Below the pieces are notes generated by a model, which saw only the letters and a list, made by a program, of their open reading frames with translations, did no database searches and was not told the origin of the DNA. This document shows, one piece after another, positions 30,634 through 39,836 of a stretch of 64,000 nucleotides of DNA. The stretch comes from Bryobacterales bacterium. GTDB lineage: Bacteria; Acidobacteriota; Terriglobia; Bryobacterales; Bryobacteraceae. The translations under genes and the position numbers were made by a program. Position 1 is the stretch's first letter; each line of letters starts with the position of its first letter. The stretch covers positions 60,169 to 124,168 of the forward strand of contig JADZCM010000046.1 of the NCBI GenBank assembly GCA_020851555.1, read 5' to 3'.

Positions 30634-33600
30634 TTAGAACATCAAGCGCAACGCTACCTGCACGCTGCGCTCTCCGGAGGCCGAGTTGATCTGCCCGAAG
30701 GTCGGATCCCCCTGCGTGCCGCCGGGGTTTCCGAAATGCGGACTGTTGCTGATGTTCATTGCTTCTACGCGGAACTGCGCCCGGAAACGTTCCGTGATCT
30801 GGAAACCCTTGAACAGCGAGAGGTCCACGTTGTTGTTTGCCGGCCCCTTGTTGCTGGCGTTGGGCACCGTCCCGTTCGTGTAGGGGACAGGCGATTGCAC
30901 CGCCGAGGTGTCGAACCACTGTGCCGGAGTGCGTCCTGCCGAAGGCGCATTGTTAACGTTCCTGCCCGGCGCCACGTAGTCCGGATGGATGGAGGAGATG
31001 TAGCCCACCCCGTACCGCGTGCCCAGGGTGAACGAGCGCCCCGAGCGCAGACCGATCACCCCGTTGGCCTGCCAGCCGCCCAGAATACGATCGGCCACCT
31101 GGCTCATGTTTCCCCCCAGTTTCTTCCCCCGCCCAAACGGCATGTCGTACATGAAGCTGGCGGTGAAGTTATGGCGCTGGTCCCATGAGGCGTCGGTATA
31201 GGCATACCGCAGGTCGCGCGGATTGCCGCGGGTGTCGCCGACCCCGCCGTACAGCGGGGTGCCGGTATTGGCCAGCGCATGGCCCCAGGTGTAGGTAGCT
31301 ATGAAATCCAGCCCATGGGACATGCGCTTTTCCAGCTTGGTCGCCAATCCGGCGTAGTTGCCAAAGCCGTTTGTGTGGTAGTACGAGACGCTGCCGAAAA
31401 TCGGCACCGGGCGCAGCGAGTCGGACGGCACGCTTCCCGCCGGAACGTCGGGGCGCGCCGGAGCCGTGTTCGGATCCCAGGAGTTCACCTGGTGCGCCTG
31501 GTGGTTCCCGATGTAAGAGATCTCCCAGGCCATGTTCCCCGGCAACTCCCGCTGGATGGCGAAATTCCATTTCTGCACCATGGGCGCAAGGTAGCGCTTG
31601 TCCAGGCCGAACAGCCGGGACCGGGCCGGCCGGTTCAACACGTCGGCCGGGAATCCCTGCTGGAGCCTGGGCAGGAACGGATTGATCTCGAAGGCGCTCA
31701 TGTTCGCGGGGATGTCCATGACGATGGTCATGTTGAAGGGCGCCGCCTGGCCCCGGTTGGGCCCGGCCCCCTCGTTTTCCTCTCCCCCGTAGAAAATGCC
31801 GAAGCCGGCCCGGATCACCGTCTTGTCCGTAAGCGAATAGGCCAGGCCGATCCGCGGGCCGATGCTGGTGTGGTCCCAGGGAATCAGGTACTTGTCCACC
31901 GTCCCCCGTTCCACCTTCACCATCGGGAAGACGGTGGCGAAGTTCGAGGGCAGTGGAGTATCCATGTCTTTGCCCTTGGGAATGAGCAGTGTCTGCCTGT
32001 CCCAGTCAAACCGCACCTGCCGGCCGAACTTCTCCGCGATCGGCGAGAAGGTTTCATAACGCACCCCAAGGTTCAGCGTCAGCTTCCTCGTGACCTTCCA
32101 GTCGGTCTGTCCGAAAAAGGCGAAGGTCTTCTTTTCCGAGGAGATGAAGTTCGTGGTCGAAACCTGTCCCGTGGTCAGATAACCCGTCAGGAACGCCGCC
32201 ATGCTATCGCCGGTGGCGCCCTGGAACGTGGCCGTGGGGCTGTAGTTACGGGTACGGCTGAAAGTCATCGTTCCGTGCGGTGATTCCACCTGGAAGAACG
32301 GGAAGCCGATCGGCCGGTACTCGAAGCCGAACTTCATCGAGTGCTTGCCCTTGATAACCGCCACGTTCTCCACGAAGTCCCAGACGTTGCTGTACTCCGT
32401 CGTGGGAATCCAGTTCCCCGCCCCGAACCCGGTGTAGTCCGATATCGACGTATTGGGCAGGCCGCCGTTGATGGCCGCCATGGTGGTGGGGTTATAGCCG
32501 CCGATGCCGAATTCCTTGAAACGGTCTTTGGTCGGCTCGTACTGCGTGCGGGCGGTAACCAGGCGGGTATAGGCCAGCCGGGTCTCGGTCAGGATGGTTG
32601 GATTCCAAACGCGGCTCCAACTCGCCATGGCGCTGCGCGGCTGGTCGTTCTGCGTCACCGCCGAGAAGCCGGTGCCGTCCAGCGGGCCCGGCAGCGGCGG
32701 CGGCATTTCCTTCAAGGATTCCGACCAGCTCAGAGTTCCGAACAGGCTGTCCTTGTCCGTGAGCCGGTGGTCGATACGGGCGTCACCCTGGTCCTTCTGC
32801 GTCTTCTGCGTATCCCGCAGACGGAAGTAGTTGCTTCCCGGGACGCGCGTGGTCAGATTTTGGTTGGGTTCCGGGTAGAAATCGATGAGTTTCTTGCCCA
32901 CCGGGTCCCAGTTCTGCGGCGGGATGAGGTTCCCGGGGAACGGATCGCGGACCCAGACGCCGCCGGCAATCTGCCGGGTGGTTGTAATGTCAAAGATCTG
33001 GCCTTCGGCAACCGGGCGGCCCAGAGGGTCGTTGCCCAACACCTTCCCCAGCAGGCTGGAGAAGTCTCCATTCTTGAACGCCGCCCGCGGAACGGTGGCG
33101 GTGTAGGCCGCGCCTCCGACGCGCTGCCGCACCCCGTCGTAGTCGATGAACCAGAAGGTGCGGTTCTTGATCAGCGGACCGCCCAACGCCGCCCCGAACT
33201 GGTTCTGCCGCATCGCGCCCTTGGCCCGGCCGATGCGGTTCGCGGCCCAACTGTTGGCGTTGAGCTTGTCATTCTGGAGGAAATCGTAGACCGCGCCGTG
33301 GAGATCGTTCGTGCCGGACTTGAGCGTTACGTTCACCACGCCTCCGGCGCCGCGCCCGTACTCGGCGTTGTATCCGCTGGTGAGCACCTTCATCTCGCCG
33401 ATGGCTTCCAGCGACGGACCGATCACGTACGCGGTCTGGTTGATGAAGTCGATCACGTTGACGTTGTTGTCGATGCCGTTCAACAGGAAGTTGTTCTGCC
33501 CGTTGGAACGCACCCCGTTGGCCGAAAACGAGCCGCCCGCCGCGTCGCGGGAGCCGCTTTCACCCGGCAGCACCCCGGTGGAGAGCCTGGCCAGATAAGT

Positions 33601-34059
33601 GAACTGGCGCTGCCCGCCCATGGGCAACTCCGACACCAGTTTCGATTGCAGAGTCTGTCCCACGATGGTGCTCTCGGTTTGCAGCAGAGCCGCCGCGGCC
33701 GTGACTTCAACGGATTGCGAAACCTCGCCCACGGTCAACTGGATATTGAGGCCGACACGGTCTCCGGCGGTCACCGGAACGGCTTTCTGAATCGCCCTGC
33801 GGAACCCCGCCGCCTCAACTTCCACGGTGTAACGCCCTGGCTGGAGCAAAGGGCGCACATAGGTCCCGCTGCTGTCGGTAACCACGGAGAACTTCTGGCC
33901 GGTGTCCTCTCCGATGATCGTCACAGTGGCGTTCGGCACTACGCTTCCCGTAGGATCGGTGACGACGCCGGTGAGTGTACCCAAGTCACGCTGTGCGAAA
34001 GCCGAGATCGCACAGAAAACACTAAGGACAACTACAAGAAACACTCGGTTGCGGACCAT
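30634..34059 (-). CDS. Oar-like TonB-dependent outer-membrane receptor with carboxypeptidase-regulatory-like N domain
   Basis: 1141 residues. The signal peptide (MVRNRVFLVVVLSVFCAISAFA) is followed by a carboxypeptidase-regulatory-like beta-sandwich (about 27-110: GTLTGVVTDPTGSVVPNATV). Next come a plug domain (LVSELPMGGQRQFTYLA, FSANGVRSNGQNNFLLNGID) and a large beta-barrel ending in VQVALRLMF with a terminal Phe. Proteins of this build dominate acidobacterial outer membranes and are thought to import oligomers using TonB. GGGAGG stands just before ATG 34059, and a promoter lies at 34128-34156. The ligand cannot be told, though the neighbourhood points to sugars or glycosides. Confidence 0.9.
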   Translation of the reverse strand: MVRNRVFLVVVLSVFCAISAFAQRDLGTLTGVVTDPTGSVVPNATVTIIGEDTGQKFSVVTDSSGTYVRPLLQPGRYTVEVEAAGFRRAIQKAVPVTAGDRVGLNIQLTVGEVSQSVEVTAAAALLQTESTIVGQTLQSKLVSELPMGGQRQFTYLARLSTGVLPGESGSRDAAGGSFSANGVRSNGQNNFLLNGIDNNVNVIDFINQTAYVIGPSLEAIGEMKVLTSGYNAEYGRGAGGVVNVTLKSGTNDLHGAVYDFLQNDKLNANSWAANRIGRAKGAMRQNQFGAALGGPLIKNRTFWFIDYDGVRQRVGGAAYTATVPRAAFKNGDFSSLLGKVLGNDPLGRPVAEGQIFDITTTRQIAGGVWVRDPFPGNLIPPQNWDPVGKKLIDFYPEPNQNLTTRVPGSNYFRLRDTQKTQKDQGDARIDHRLTDKDSLFGTLSWSESLKEMPPPLPGPLDGTGFSAVTQNDQPRSAMASWSRVWNPTILTETRLAYTRLVTARTQYEPTKDRFKEFGIGGYNPTTMAAINGGLPNTSISDYTGFGAGNWIPTTEYSNVWDFVENVAVIKGKHSMKFGFEYRPIGFPFFQVESPHGTMTFSRTRNYSPTATFQGATGDSMAAFLTGYLTTGQVSTTNFISSEKKTFAFFGQTDWKVTRKLTLNLGVRYETFSPIAEKFGRQVRFDWDRQTLLIPKGKDMDTPLPSNFATVFPMVKVERGTVDKYLIPWDHTSIGPRIGLAYSLTDKTVIRAGFGIFYGGEENEGAGPNRGQAAPFNMTIVMDIPANMSAFEINPFLPRLQQGFPADVLNRPARSRLFGLDKRYLAPMVQKWNFAIQRELPGNMAWEISYIGNHQAHQVNSWDPNTAPARPDVPAGSVPSDSLRPVPIFGSVSYYHTNGFGNYAGLATKLEKRMSHGLDFIATYTWGHALANTGTPLYGGVGDTRGNPRDLRYAYTDASWDQRHNFTASFMYDMPFGRGKKLGGNMSQVADRILGGWQANGVIGLRSGRSFTLGTRYGVGYISSIHPDYVAPGRNVNNAPSAGRTPAQWFDTSAVQSPVPYTNGTVPNASNKGPANNNVDLSLFKGFQITERFRAQFRVEAMNISNSPHFGNPGGTQGDPTFGQINSASGERSVQVALRLMF

Positions 34060-34127
34060 CTTTCCTCCCTGCGCGGCCGATCCCCTCGCGGCTCGCGCCT
34101 CCCTTCTGGCGTACGGTACGACAGTGC

Positions 34128-34156
34128 AGTATATAATCCCTTGTCTCGCAGATCAA
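34128..34156 (-). promoter_or_regulatory. Promoter of the Oar-like receptor gene
   Basis: On the minus strand TTGATC (34156-34151), a 17-nt spacer and TATACT (34133-34128) precede the receptor ATG by about 70 bases. The upstream side is A/T-rich. The boxes are close to the sigma-70 consensus. Confidence 0.5.
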
Positions 34157-34182
34157 CAAAAAAGTGAAAAATGAAGGAACCT

Positions 34183-35328
34183 TTAGACTCCGATGTCCTT
34201 CTTCCAGGTGGTCTCGCGCCGCTCGTAGAGGGCGGTTCGCCCGAGGATTGCGATCAGCGTACTGAGGGCTGAGCGCTCGGCCACGTTCTCCACCTTGCCG
34301 CTAAGGATCATTCCCAGCCAGGCTTCGAGGCCGTCATAGGTAATATCACGAGTGGACTTGATGAACTCGACCTCCTTCGGCCCCTCATAGCGCGCCATGC
34401 GTTGGCGCGAGGTCAGGATCGTCCCCTTGGAGCCGCCGAAGCCTTCGCCGACCATGCCCGGCGCGGGCATGAGCGTGCCCGCCTGGTAATTCACGTGCAG
34501 TCCGTTCGGCCACTCGAAGGTCAGGCTCAGGTGGTCGAGCGTGTCTCCCGGCCGGTTCAGTTTCCGTCCGCCGTATCCCACCGCCCGCTCCGGCAGGCTC
34601 TCCAGAAACCAGTGGAGCACGTCGAAGTTATGGCAATCCTGCTCCACGATGAAATCCCCGCACAGCTCGCGGAAGCGATACCAGTTCCGGATCATGAACT
34701 CCCGGGTAGGTTTGGCGGGCCACTCCTGAGTCTGGGCCGGAGCGCCTCCTCCGCTGCTGGGCGAATACCAATAGGCCTGCGCGTAGAGCAGGTTGCCGAT
34801 CAGCCCCGACTTCAGCCGGTTGAAGCCCTCCAGGTAGACCGGACCGTAGCGTTGCTGGAAACCCCAGGAGATGCACTTCTTCGGATCCGCCCGCCGCCCG
34901 GCGGCGATCACGCGTTTGCAGCCGTCCACGTCCGCGCCCGCGGGTTTCTCGCAATAGATGTGCTTGCGGGCCTGAACCGCGGCTTCCACCATGCGCGGGT
35001 GCTCAAACACGGGCGTGGCGATGATCACTGCGTCCACGTTGGAAGCCAGCAGCTTCTCGAAATCCTGGTACGCGTCCGGCTTCTCCGCCTTGATCTTCTG
35101 GGCGCCCACGCCGATCTTCTCCTCGAAAATGTCACAGAGCGCGGTGACCCGGGCGCGAGGGTCGGCGTTGACAAAGGTGGCGTCATACGTGCCGCGGTTG
35201 CCCACGCCGATCAACCCGACGGAGATCTGCGAATTGGCTTGAGAGCCGCGGACGGCGGCCGGAGCTACGATCGTAAAAGCCCCCGCGCCCGCGAGAACAC
35301 TCCTCCTGGAAACAAAAGAGCCCTCCAC
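34183..35328 (-). CDS. Tat-exported Gfo/Idh/MocA-family oxidoreductase
   Basis: 381 residues. The N-terminus has a Tat motif (SRRSVLAGAGAF), then a Rossmann dinucleotide site (SVGLIGVGNRGTYDA) and the family EKP catalytic-Lys motif as YCEKPAGADVDG (about residue 130). The C-terminal domain holds VEQDCHNFDVLHWFLE. Family members oxidise or reduce sugar hydroxyl groups with tightly bound NAD(P). Export before folding checks suggests a periplasmic enzyme carrying its cofactor. The start is GTG 35328, decided by GGGAGG about 9 nt upstream. It is transcribed toward the receptor gene's upstream region. The substrate is unknown. Confidence 0.85.
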   Translation of the reverse strand: MEGSFVSRRSVLAGAGAFTIVAPAAVRGSQANSQISVGLIGVGNRGTYDATFVNADPRARVTALCDIFEEKIGVGAQKIKAEKPDAYQDFEKLLASNVDAVIIATPVFEHPRMVEAAVQARKHIYCEKPAGADVDGCKRVIAAGRRADPKKCISWGFQQRYGPVYLEGFNRLKSGLIGNLLYAQAYWYSPSSGGGAPAQTQEWPAKPTREFMIRNWYRFRELCGDFIVEQDCHNFDVLHWFLESLPERAVGYGGRKLNRPGDTLDHLSLTFEWPNGLHVNYQAGTLMPAPGMVGEGFGGSKGTILTSRQRMARYEGPKEVEFIKSTRDITYDGLEAWLGMILSGKVENVAERSALSTLIAILGRTALYERRETTWKKDIGV

Positions 35329-35389
35329 TATTGCTACCTCCCTTTCTTAACAGGGAAACTATACACCGGATTGCACCCGAATGGAAGAC

Positions 35390-36565
35390 CTATTTGCTAC
35401 TTTGCAGCCAGCCGGCGGCCGAGGAGAGCAGATCGCCCCCGGCCTGCGCCTCGCGCGGTCCGATGACCAGCGCGCTGGACTGATCGGCGGCGGCGAAAAT
35501 GCAGAGTGTGCGGTCTCTGTAGGATGGCAGGCGGGCCGCCGCCAGCATGACGTATTCCGCCAGCCGCCGCGCGTCCACCAGGGACGCGGCCGGGTCGTCC
35601 TCGTCCGGGACGGGGTTGGCCCGGCCCTGGTCCTCGAAAAGAACCACGCTGCTGAAGGGCTTCAGCTTCGGCCGGATTCCGAAGGCGCAATAGACAACCT
35701 GCGGCTGCGCGCGGCGCATTGCTTCGGAGGCGCCCCACTGCACAAAGGAGTTGCCGAACAGCACGGCGCCGTTGCCGCTCAGGAATAACTCGCGTATGAA
35801 CGCGCTCATGCGGGCGTCGCCTTTCATCCTGGGATCGAGGAAAGGAGTCAGGTCCAATTCCGCCAGCGCCGCGTAGGTCTGATCAAGGCTCCGGAGATCC
35901 TTGCGAATCAGGTTGAGACGGGACAGGAACGCTCTGCGGACCGGGGCCAGCGCCTCGAAGCAAAGCGTGGTCCACCCCTCGACGCCCGAGTCGGGCCGGT
36001 TCACGGCGCTCTCCAGCGCCCAGGTCCGCTCAACCGGTTCGGGCTCGGCCGACGCACCGGCGGCCAGGGCTCGCAGCAGCTCACTCTGCAACGAGCCAAA
36101 ATCCCTCCCGAGATCCACCGTCCGGCCCCGCCGCGCGAGGTCCGGCCAAATGGGGCCAGGTCCCAGCGGCAGCCCCGCTGGGAGCACACATACCAGGACT
36201 TTGTTCAGCGGCCGGGATTCTGCGCGCCCTTCCAGCGCCTCGTTGATCCGGGCGAAAACGGTTTCCACCTCGATGCGCCACTGGGGATAGAGCGGAGAGC
36301 GCACCAGCGCGGAAGTCTGGGAGACGGTGATTCCAGTGCTCGCGGCATCCCAGGCGGGCAACTGCATTCTTGCTTCAAGCAGGAAGACCGGCTGAAGCAG
36401 TTCCTGGCATTCCTTCGCGGGCAGCGCGCGCAGGTAGTCGAGCTGGCCGCGGATCAATCTCTGCTCGCAGGGAAAGAGCAGGTCCCACTTGGCAAGCTGT
36501 TCGTTCAGGGCGGGCACGAACGTCTTGGGGAGACGCTTGAGCAGTTCCTTGTCGATCGTCATCAT
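35390..36565 (-). CDS. Conserved-looking protein of unknown function, coupled to an alkaline-phosphatase-like gene
   Basis: I do not recognise this 391-residue protein. It has no signal peptide or membrane segment and looks cytosolic. It is rich in Leu/Ala helices, with a possible mixed alpha/beta end (RDRTLCIFAAADQSSALVIG). Notable segments are TIDKELLKRLPKTFVPALNE and GNGAVLFGNSFVQWGASEA. A longer frame exists upstream, but ATG 36565 overlaps the upstream gene's stop by ATGA, so the two are translationally coupled. It ends a four-gene run that includes two exported sugar-isomerase-like proteins. Confidence 0.7.
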   Translation of the reverse strand: MMTIDKELLKRLPKTFVPALNEQLAKWDLLFPCEQRLIRGQLDYLRALPAKECQELLQPVFLLEARMQLPAWDAASTGITVSQTSALVRSPLYPQWRIEVETVFARINEALEGRAESRPLNKVLVCVLPAGLPLGPGPIWPDLARRGRTVDLGRDFGSLQSELLRALAAGASAEPEPVERTWALESAVNRPDSGVEGWTTLCFEALAPVRRAFLSRLNLIRKDLRSLDQTYAALAELDLTPFLDPRMKGDARMSAFIRELFLSGNGAVLFGNSFVQWGASEAMRRAQPQVVYCAFGIRPKLKPFSSVVLFEDQGRANPVPDEDDPAASLVDARRLAEYVMLAAARLPSYRDRTLCIFAAADQSSALVIGPREAQAGGDLLSSAAGWLQSSK

Positions 36566-37680
36566 GCTCTGACCCGGAACCCGGGAAGCACCCGTCCGAT
36601 GGACTGCTGGCATTTCACCCCAGCCAGCGCCCCCAGGGAAGGCGCGATATCGACGTGCCGGACCGGCTCGGACACAACCGCGGGCTTTGCCGCTGCCTGC
36701 CCCAGCACCATCATCCACGTAACCCGGGTCTCCTCGGAATCGGTGCGGTGGTTGAAGAAGCCGTTGGTCGTGGATCCGTCCGGGTCACGCCCGAATTCCG
36801 GCACGATGATCAGCGTGGTCCTCCCGGCATAGGCCGGCAACGACTGGAGAAGGCTCCACAGGCGATGGCAGAGCGTATCGGCGCGGCGGATGCCGGCCAG
36901 GTACGCCGAGTAAACCCCCGAGTGAGCGATCTCCATGTCCGAGAAGTTGACCATCAGGAAATCCGGTTCCACCCGGCGGAGAACCTCGGAAGCCACCATC
37001 AGGGTCAACTCGTCTCCGCTGGTGGCGTTCTCCGGTCCGCGCATGAAGTTGGCCAGGGCGGTGAGGAACGTCTGCTTCAGCTTCGGTTCCATGGTGGTCG
37101 AGGGGCCGGGCACTTCCCAGCCGATCCGCTCGTAGTCCTGCTGCATGACGTGGGTCAACTCCTCCAGCAGAAGCTCCCGGTCGAGCCGGGGCTTGTCGCT
37201 CCAGCCCAGGATGATGCGCTCGACTGCTTCGATCAGGAGTTGCTTGGCCAGAATGACCGTCCCGCCGGCGCCGATGTTCGCCGTGAGCGCCTTGTTGCTG
37301 CTGACGACGAAAGTACGGGCCGCGGCCAGGCCAAGCTGGCTCCGGAGGTAGTTGATCAGCGTGGGATTGCGCGGCAGATCGCGCCCCCAGTCGTCCACGT
37401 GCTGCCAGACGCCGGTGAGGATACTCGAGATGGTGTTGAAGTGCGAGGTCACCCCTTCGTTGACGCAGTTCTCGTAGAACAGCGCGAGGGGCAGCAGGTC
37501 GCCATGCAGGCGGGGTATGTTCTCCAGGCCCCGCGCGGAAAACGTCTCGGCGCGCCGCACGCCGGCCAGCGTGATCAGAACCAGCTTGTTCGGAGAGGCG
37601 CTCCCGGCGAGCGATGCCGCGGCCGGGATCTTCTCCAGCGCCGCTGCCAGAGCGAGGCGCAATAAGTCGCGCCTGTCCAT
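36562..37680 (-). CDS. Tat-exported alkaline-phosphatase-superfamily (DUF1501-like) protein
   Basis: 372 residues with an N-terminal MDRRDLLRLALAAAL Tat-like signal. The fold looks like the alkaline phosphatase/sulfatase superfamily: KLVLITLAGVRRAETFS near the start, DFLMVNFSDMEIAHSGVYSA in the middle and TLIIVPEFGRDPDG near the end. That last block is close to the EFGR(T/D)P motif of DUF1501 proteins. In true phosphodiesterases the first block usually has a metal-binding Asp (LDG); here it is LAG, so catalysis is doubtful. It lies 3 nt after the TIM-barrel gene and overlaps the unknown gene 35390-36565. Confidence 0.6.
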   Translation of the reverse strand: MDRRDLLRLALAAALEKIPAAASLAGSASPNKLVLITLAGVRRAETFSARGLENIPRLHGDLLPLALFYENCVNEGVTSHFNTISSILTGVWQHVDDWGRDLPRNPTLINYLRSQLGLAAARTFVVSSNKALTANIGAGGTVILAKQLLIEAVERIILGWSDKPRLDRELLLEELTHVMQQDYERIGWEVPGPSTTMEPKLKQTFLTALANFMRGPENATSGDELTLMVASEVLRRVEPDFLMVNFSDMEIAHSGVYSAYLAGIRRADTLCHRLWSLLQSLPAYAGRTTLIIVPEFGRDPDGSTTNGFFNHRTDSEETRVTWMMVLGQAAAKPAVVSEPVRHVDIAPSLGALAGVKCQQSIGRVLPGFRVRA

Positions 37681-37683
37681 GCC

Positions 37684-38769
37684 TCAACCCCGCCAGCGGA
37701 CGCCCACGTCGAGCGTCTTCTTGGAGTACTCCAGGCTGCGTTCCAGGTCCACCCGCGCCTGCACCCGGACGGCGGCCTCATACTCAGGCGGTTGATTCGC
37801 GCCGCGGCCGGGGATCAGCATGGGCGCCATCAAGGGGTGCCCCTTCCTCGCCAGATTCAGGAAACGCGCGAAGTCGGCAGCGGGCATCTTCGGGTAGACC
37901 TGCCAGAATTCAGGCTCATTGTAGTTCAGCACCCGCGGCCCGCTTCCTGTAATTACCTCGTGCTGGAAGGCGGCCTTCGGGCAGAGTTTCCGGTACAGCG
38001 CCATCAACTGTTGGAGGTCTATGGAGCCGTCGCCCAGAGCGACCCACTGAACGGCGGCGCCGCGCGGATGTTCAAACACCACCGAGTCCCGCACGTGCGT
38101 GGTGATGGCGTAGGGGCCGAGGATCTCCATGGTCAGCAACGGGTCCTCGGCCATCCAGACAGGGTTGCCGGTATCCAGGCAGGCGCCGGCCAGGTCCGTC
38201 CCCGCCTCGGTGAGGAGGGTCTTCATCTCCCGCGCCAGCAGGTCGCCCGCGTGGTTCTCGACGGCGAACTTGACGCCCAGGTCGAGAGCCTCCGACCGCA
38301 CGGCCCGCATCGTGTTGAGCATGCTCTCAACGTGCCCCTCGATCGGAATCGTCCCGCGCCGGTCCGACCCGCTGCCCAGGTAGCAGCGCATGATGGTCGC
38401 GCCCACCGCTTTCGCCGCCCGCAGGCACCGGCGCACGTACTCGACGGGATCGCCGTTGCTCTTGTCCCAGGAGCTTGAAGTGGGGCAGATGGAATTGGCG
38501 CCGCTCTCCACTACGATGCCCAGCCGCGCGGCATGGTCCTTCACCTTCTGCAAGTGGGCGGGCTCCAGGCTCCCGTAGTCGCCGGGGCTGGAGAACTGGA
38601 TGGTGTCCAGCTTCTGCGCGGCTGCAAAGTCCAGCAACTGGGTCCCCTTCCAGCCCAGCCGCATCAGCGAATAGGTGTCGAATCCCAGCAGGATGGGCTG
38701 AGATGCGGCCGGCAGCGCCATGGCCGCCGCAGCCCCCAGGCCGCCGGCGAGAAAACTCCGTCTTTCCAT
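37684..38769 (-). CDS. Exported sugar phosphate isomerase/epimerase-like TIM-barrel protein
   Basis: 361 residues. The signal region contains ERRSFLAGGLGAAAAMALPA (Tat-type). The AP-endonuclease-2-like TIM barrel follows, with likely metal ligands in FAVENHAGD (Glu), ACLDTGNP (Asp) and ITTHVRDSV (His). Relatives isomerise, epimerise or cleave keto-sugars. Its export suggests it acts on glycosides in the periplasm, perhaps after oxidation by the nearby Gfo/Idh/MocA enzymes. ATG 38769 follows GGGAG at a suitable distance; the frame is open further upstream. It sits 19 nt after the next TIM-barrel gene. Confidence 0.8.
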   Translation of the reverse strand: MERRSFLAGGLGAAAAMALPAASQPILLGFDTYSLMRLGWKGTQLLDFAAAQKLDTIQFSSPGDYGSLEPAHLQKVKDHAARLGIVVESGANSICPTSSSWDKSNGDPVEYVRRCLRAAKAVGATIMRCYLGSGSDRRGTIPIEGHVESMLNTMRAVRSEALDLGVKFAVENHAGDLLAREMKTLLTEAGTDLAGACLDTGNPVWMAEDPLLTMEILGPYAITTHVRDSVVFEHPRGAAVQWVALGDGSIDLQQLMALYRKLCPKAAFQHEVITGSGPRVLNYNEPEFWQVYPKMPAADFARFLNLARKGHPLMAPMLIPGRGANQPPEYEAAVRVQARVDLERSLEYSKKTLDVGVRWRG

Positions 38770-38788
38770 AGGAAGGCTCCCGGGCAGG

Positions 38789-39670
38789 CTACACGTCACA
38801 TATCGTGATGGCCTGGTCCAAAGATGTCAGCGGGTCTCTTAGCGGCGTATACTCGTGGCCCAGGTAGCCGGTGTAACCGGTATCCACGATGGCCTGGCAG
38901 ATGGCGCGGTAGTTCAGCTCCTGCGTGTCGTCGATCTCGTGCCGCCCCGGATTGCCCGCCGTGTGAAAATGCCCGATGTACTTGATGTTGTCGCGGATGG
39001 TCCGGATGACGTCCCCTTCCATGATCTGCATGTGGTAGATGTCGTACAGGATCTTCACCCGGGGCGAGTCCACCAGTTTGCAGATTTCCACGAGCTTCCA
39101 GGTGTAATTGGGAAAGGCGCCGGGGTGATCCACTTTGGTGTTGAGCAACTCCATCTGTAGGGTGACGCCCTTGTCTTCGGCCACCGCCTTCACCCGCTTC
39201 AGAAAGGCCGCGACGTTTTCGATGATTTCGGCGTCCGGCTGCTCCTGCTTCCTGGGCAACCCGAGCATGAGGTTCGGCATCCCCGCCTCGGCCGCAAGCG
39301 TGATGCTGCTGATCATTTGTTGTTCGGCCTGATCGTGGTTTTCTTTCCTTTCGACTCCGCCCCTGGCGGGGGGTTGAGCGGGAGGCGGTCCCGCGGCGGG
39401 TCCCGGCGGGCGGCCGCCGGCGCCTGACATCACCGAAATCAGTCCGTACTTCTTCAGTGTTGGCCAGTCTGCGGGTCCGCTCAGGTCCAGGCCCACGAGG
39501 CCCAGTCGCGCGGCGTGCCGGCACATGTCTTCCAGCGGCATGCCCTTGGGGAAGCACCCTTTGGTTGCGGCCTGCTTCAGCCTGAGTTTGCGTTTGACCG
39601 GCTGATCGGCGGCCAGCGCGCTGGCCCCAACCACACCCGCCGTTGCCGGCAAGAAAGATCTTCGCGTCAT
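38789..39670 (-). CDS. Tat-exported hydroxypyruvate-isomerase-like TIM-barrel protein
   Basis: 293 residues starting MTRRSFLPATAGVVGASALA (Tat signal). The barrel has hydroxypyruvate isomerase-type motifs: LLNTKVDHPGAFPNYTW, ILYDIYHMQIMEGDVIRTIR and IGHFHTAGNPGRHEIDDTQE, with a final GHEYTP carrying the last metal-binding Glu. An insert rich in Pro/Gly/Ala (about 85-110) splits an early part of the barrel. True Hyi is cytoplasmic; this exported form probably acts on another keto-sugar. GGAGG lies about 12 nt before ATG 39670. It is the first gene of the four-gene run down to 35390. Confidence 0.82.
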   Translation of the reverse strand: MTRRSFLPATAGVVGASALAADQPVKRKLRLKQAATKGCFPKGMPLEDMCRHAARLGLVGLDLSGPADWPTLKKYGLISVMSGAGGRPPGPAAGPPPAQPPARGGVERKENHDQAEQQMISSITLAAEAGMPNLMLGLPRKQEQPDAEIIENVAAFLKRVKAVAEDKGVTLQMELLNTKVDHPGAFPNYTWKLVEICKLVDSPRVKILYDIYHMQIMEGDVIRTIRDNIKYIGHFHTAGNPGRHEIDDTQELNYRAICQAIVDTGYTGYLGHEYTPLRDPLTSLDQAITICDV

Positions 39671-39836
39671 AAGAGCCCTCCCTCCGGGGCGTGCGATTTC
39701 CCTCCGGGGCCGTTCCGGGCCCGTGGGGGCCTCTGGTACAGACCGATTCTAGCCGAAGCAACCGGCCTTTACAAGGAGAATGGCGGCGCCGGACGGTTGG
39801 ACGCGCCGCCTGTGGCGGCAAGGTGATTCGGGTGTG

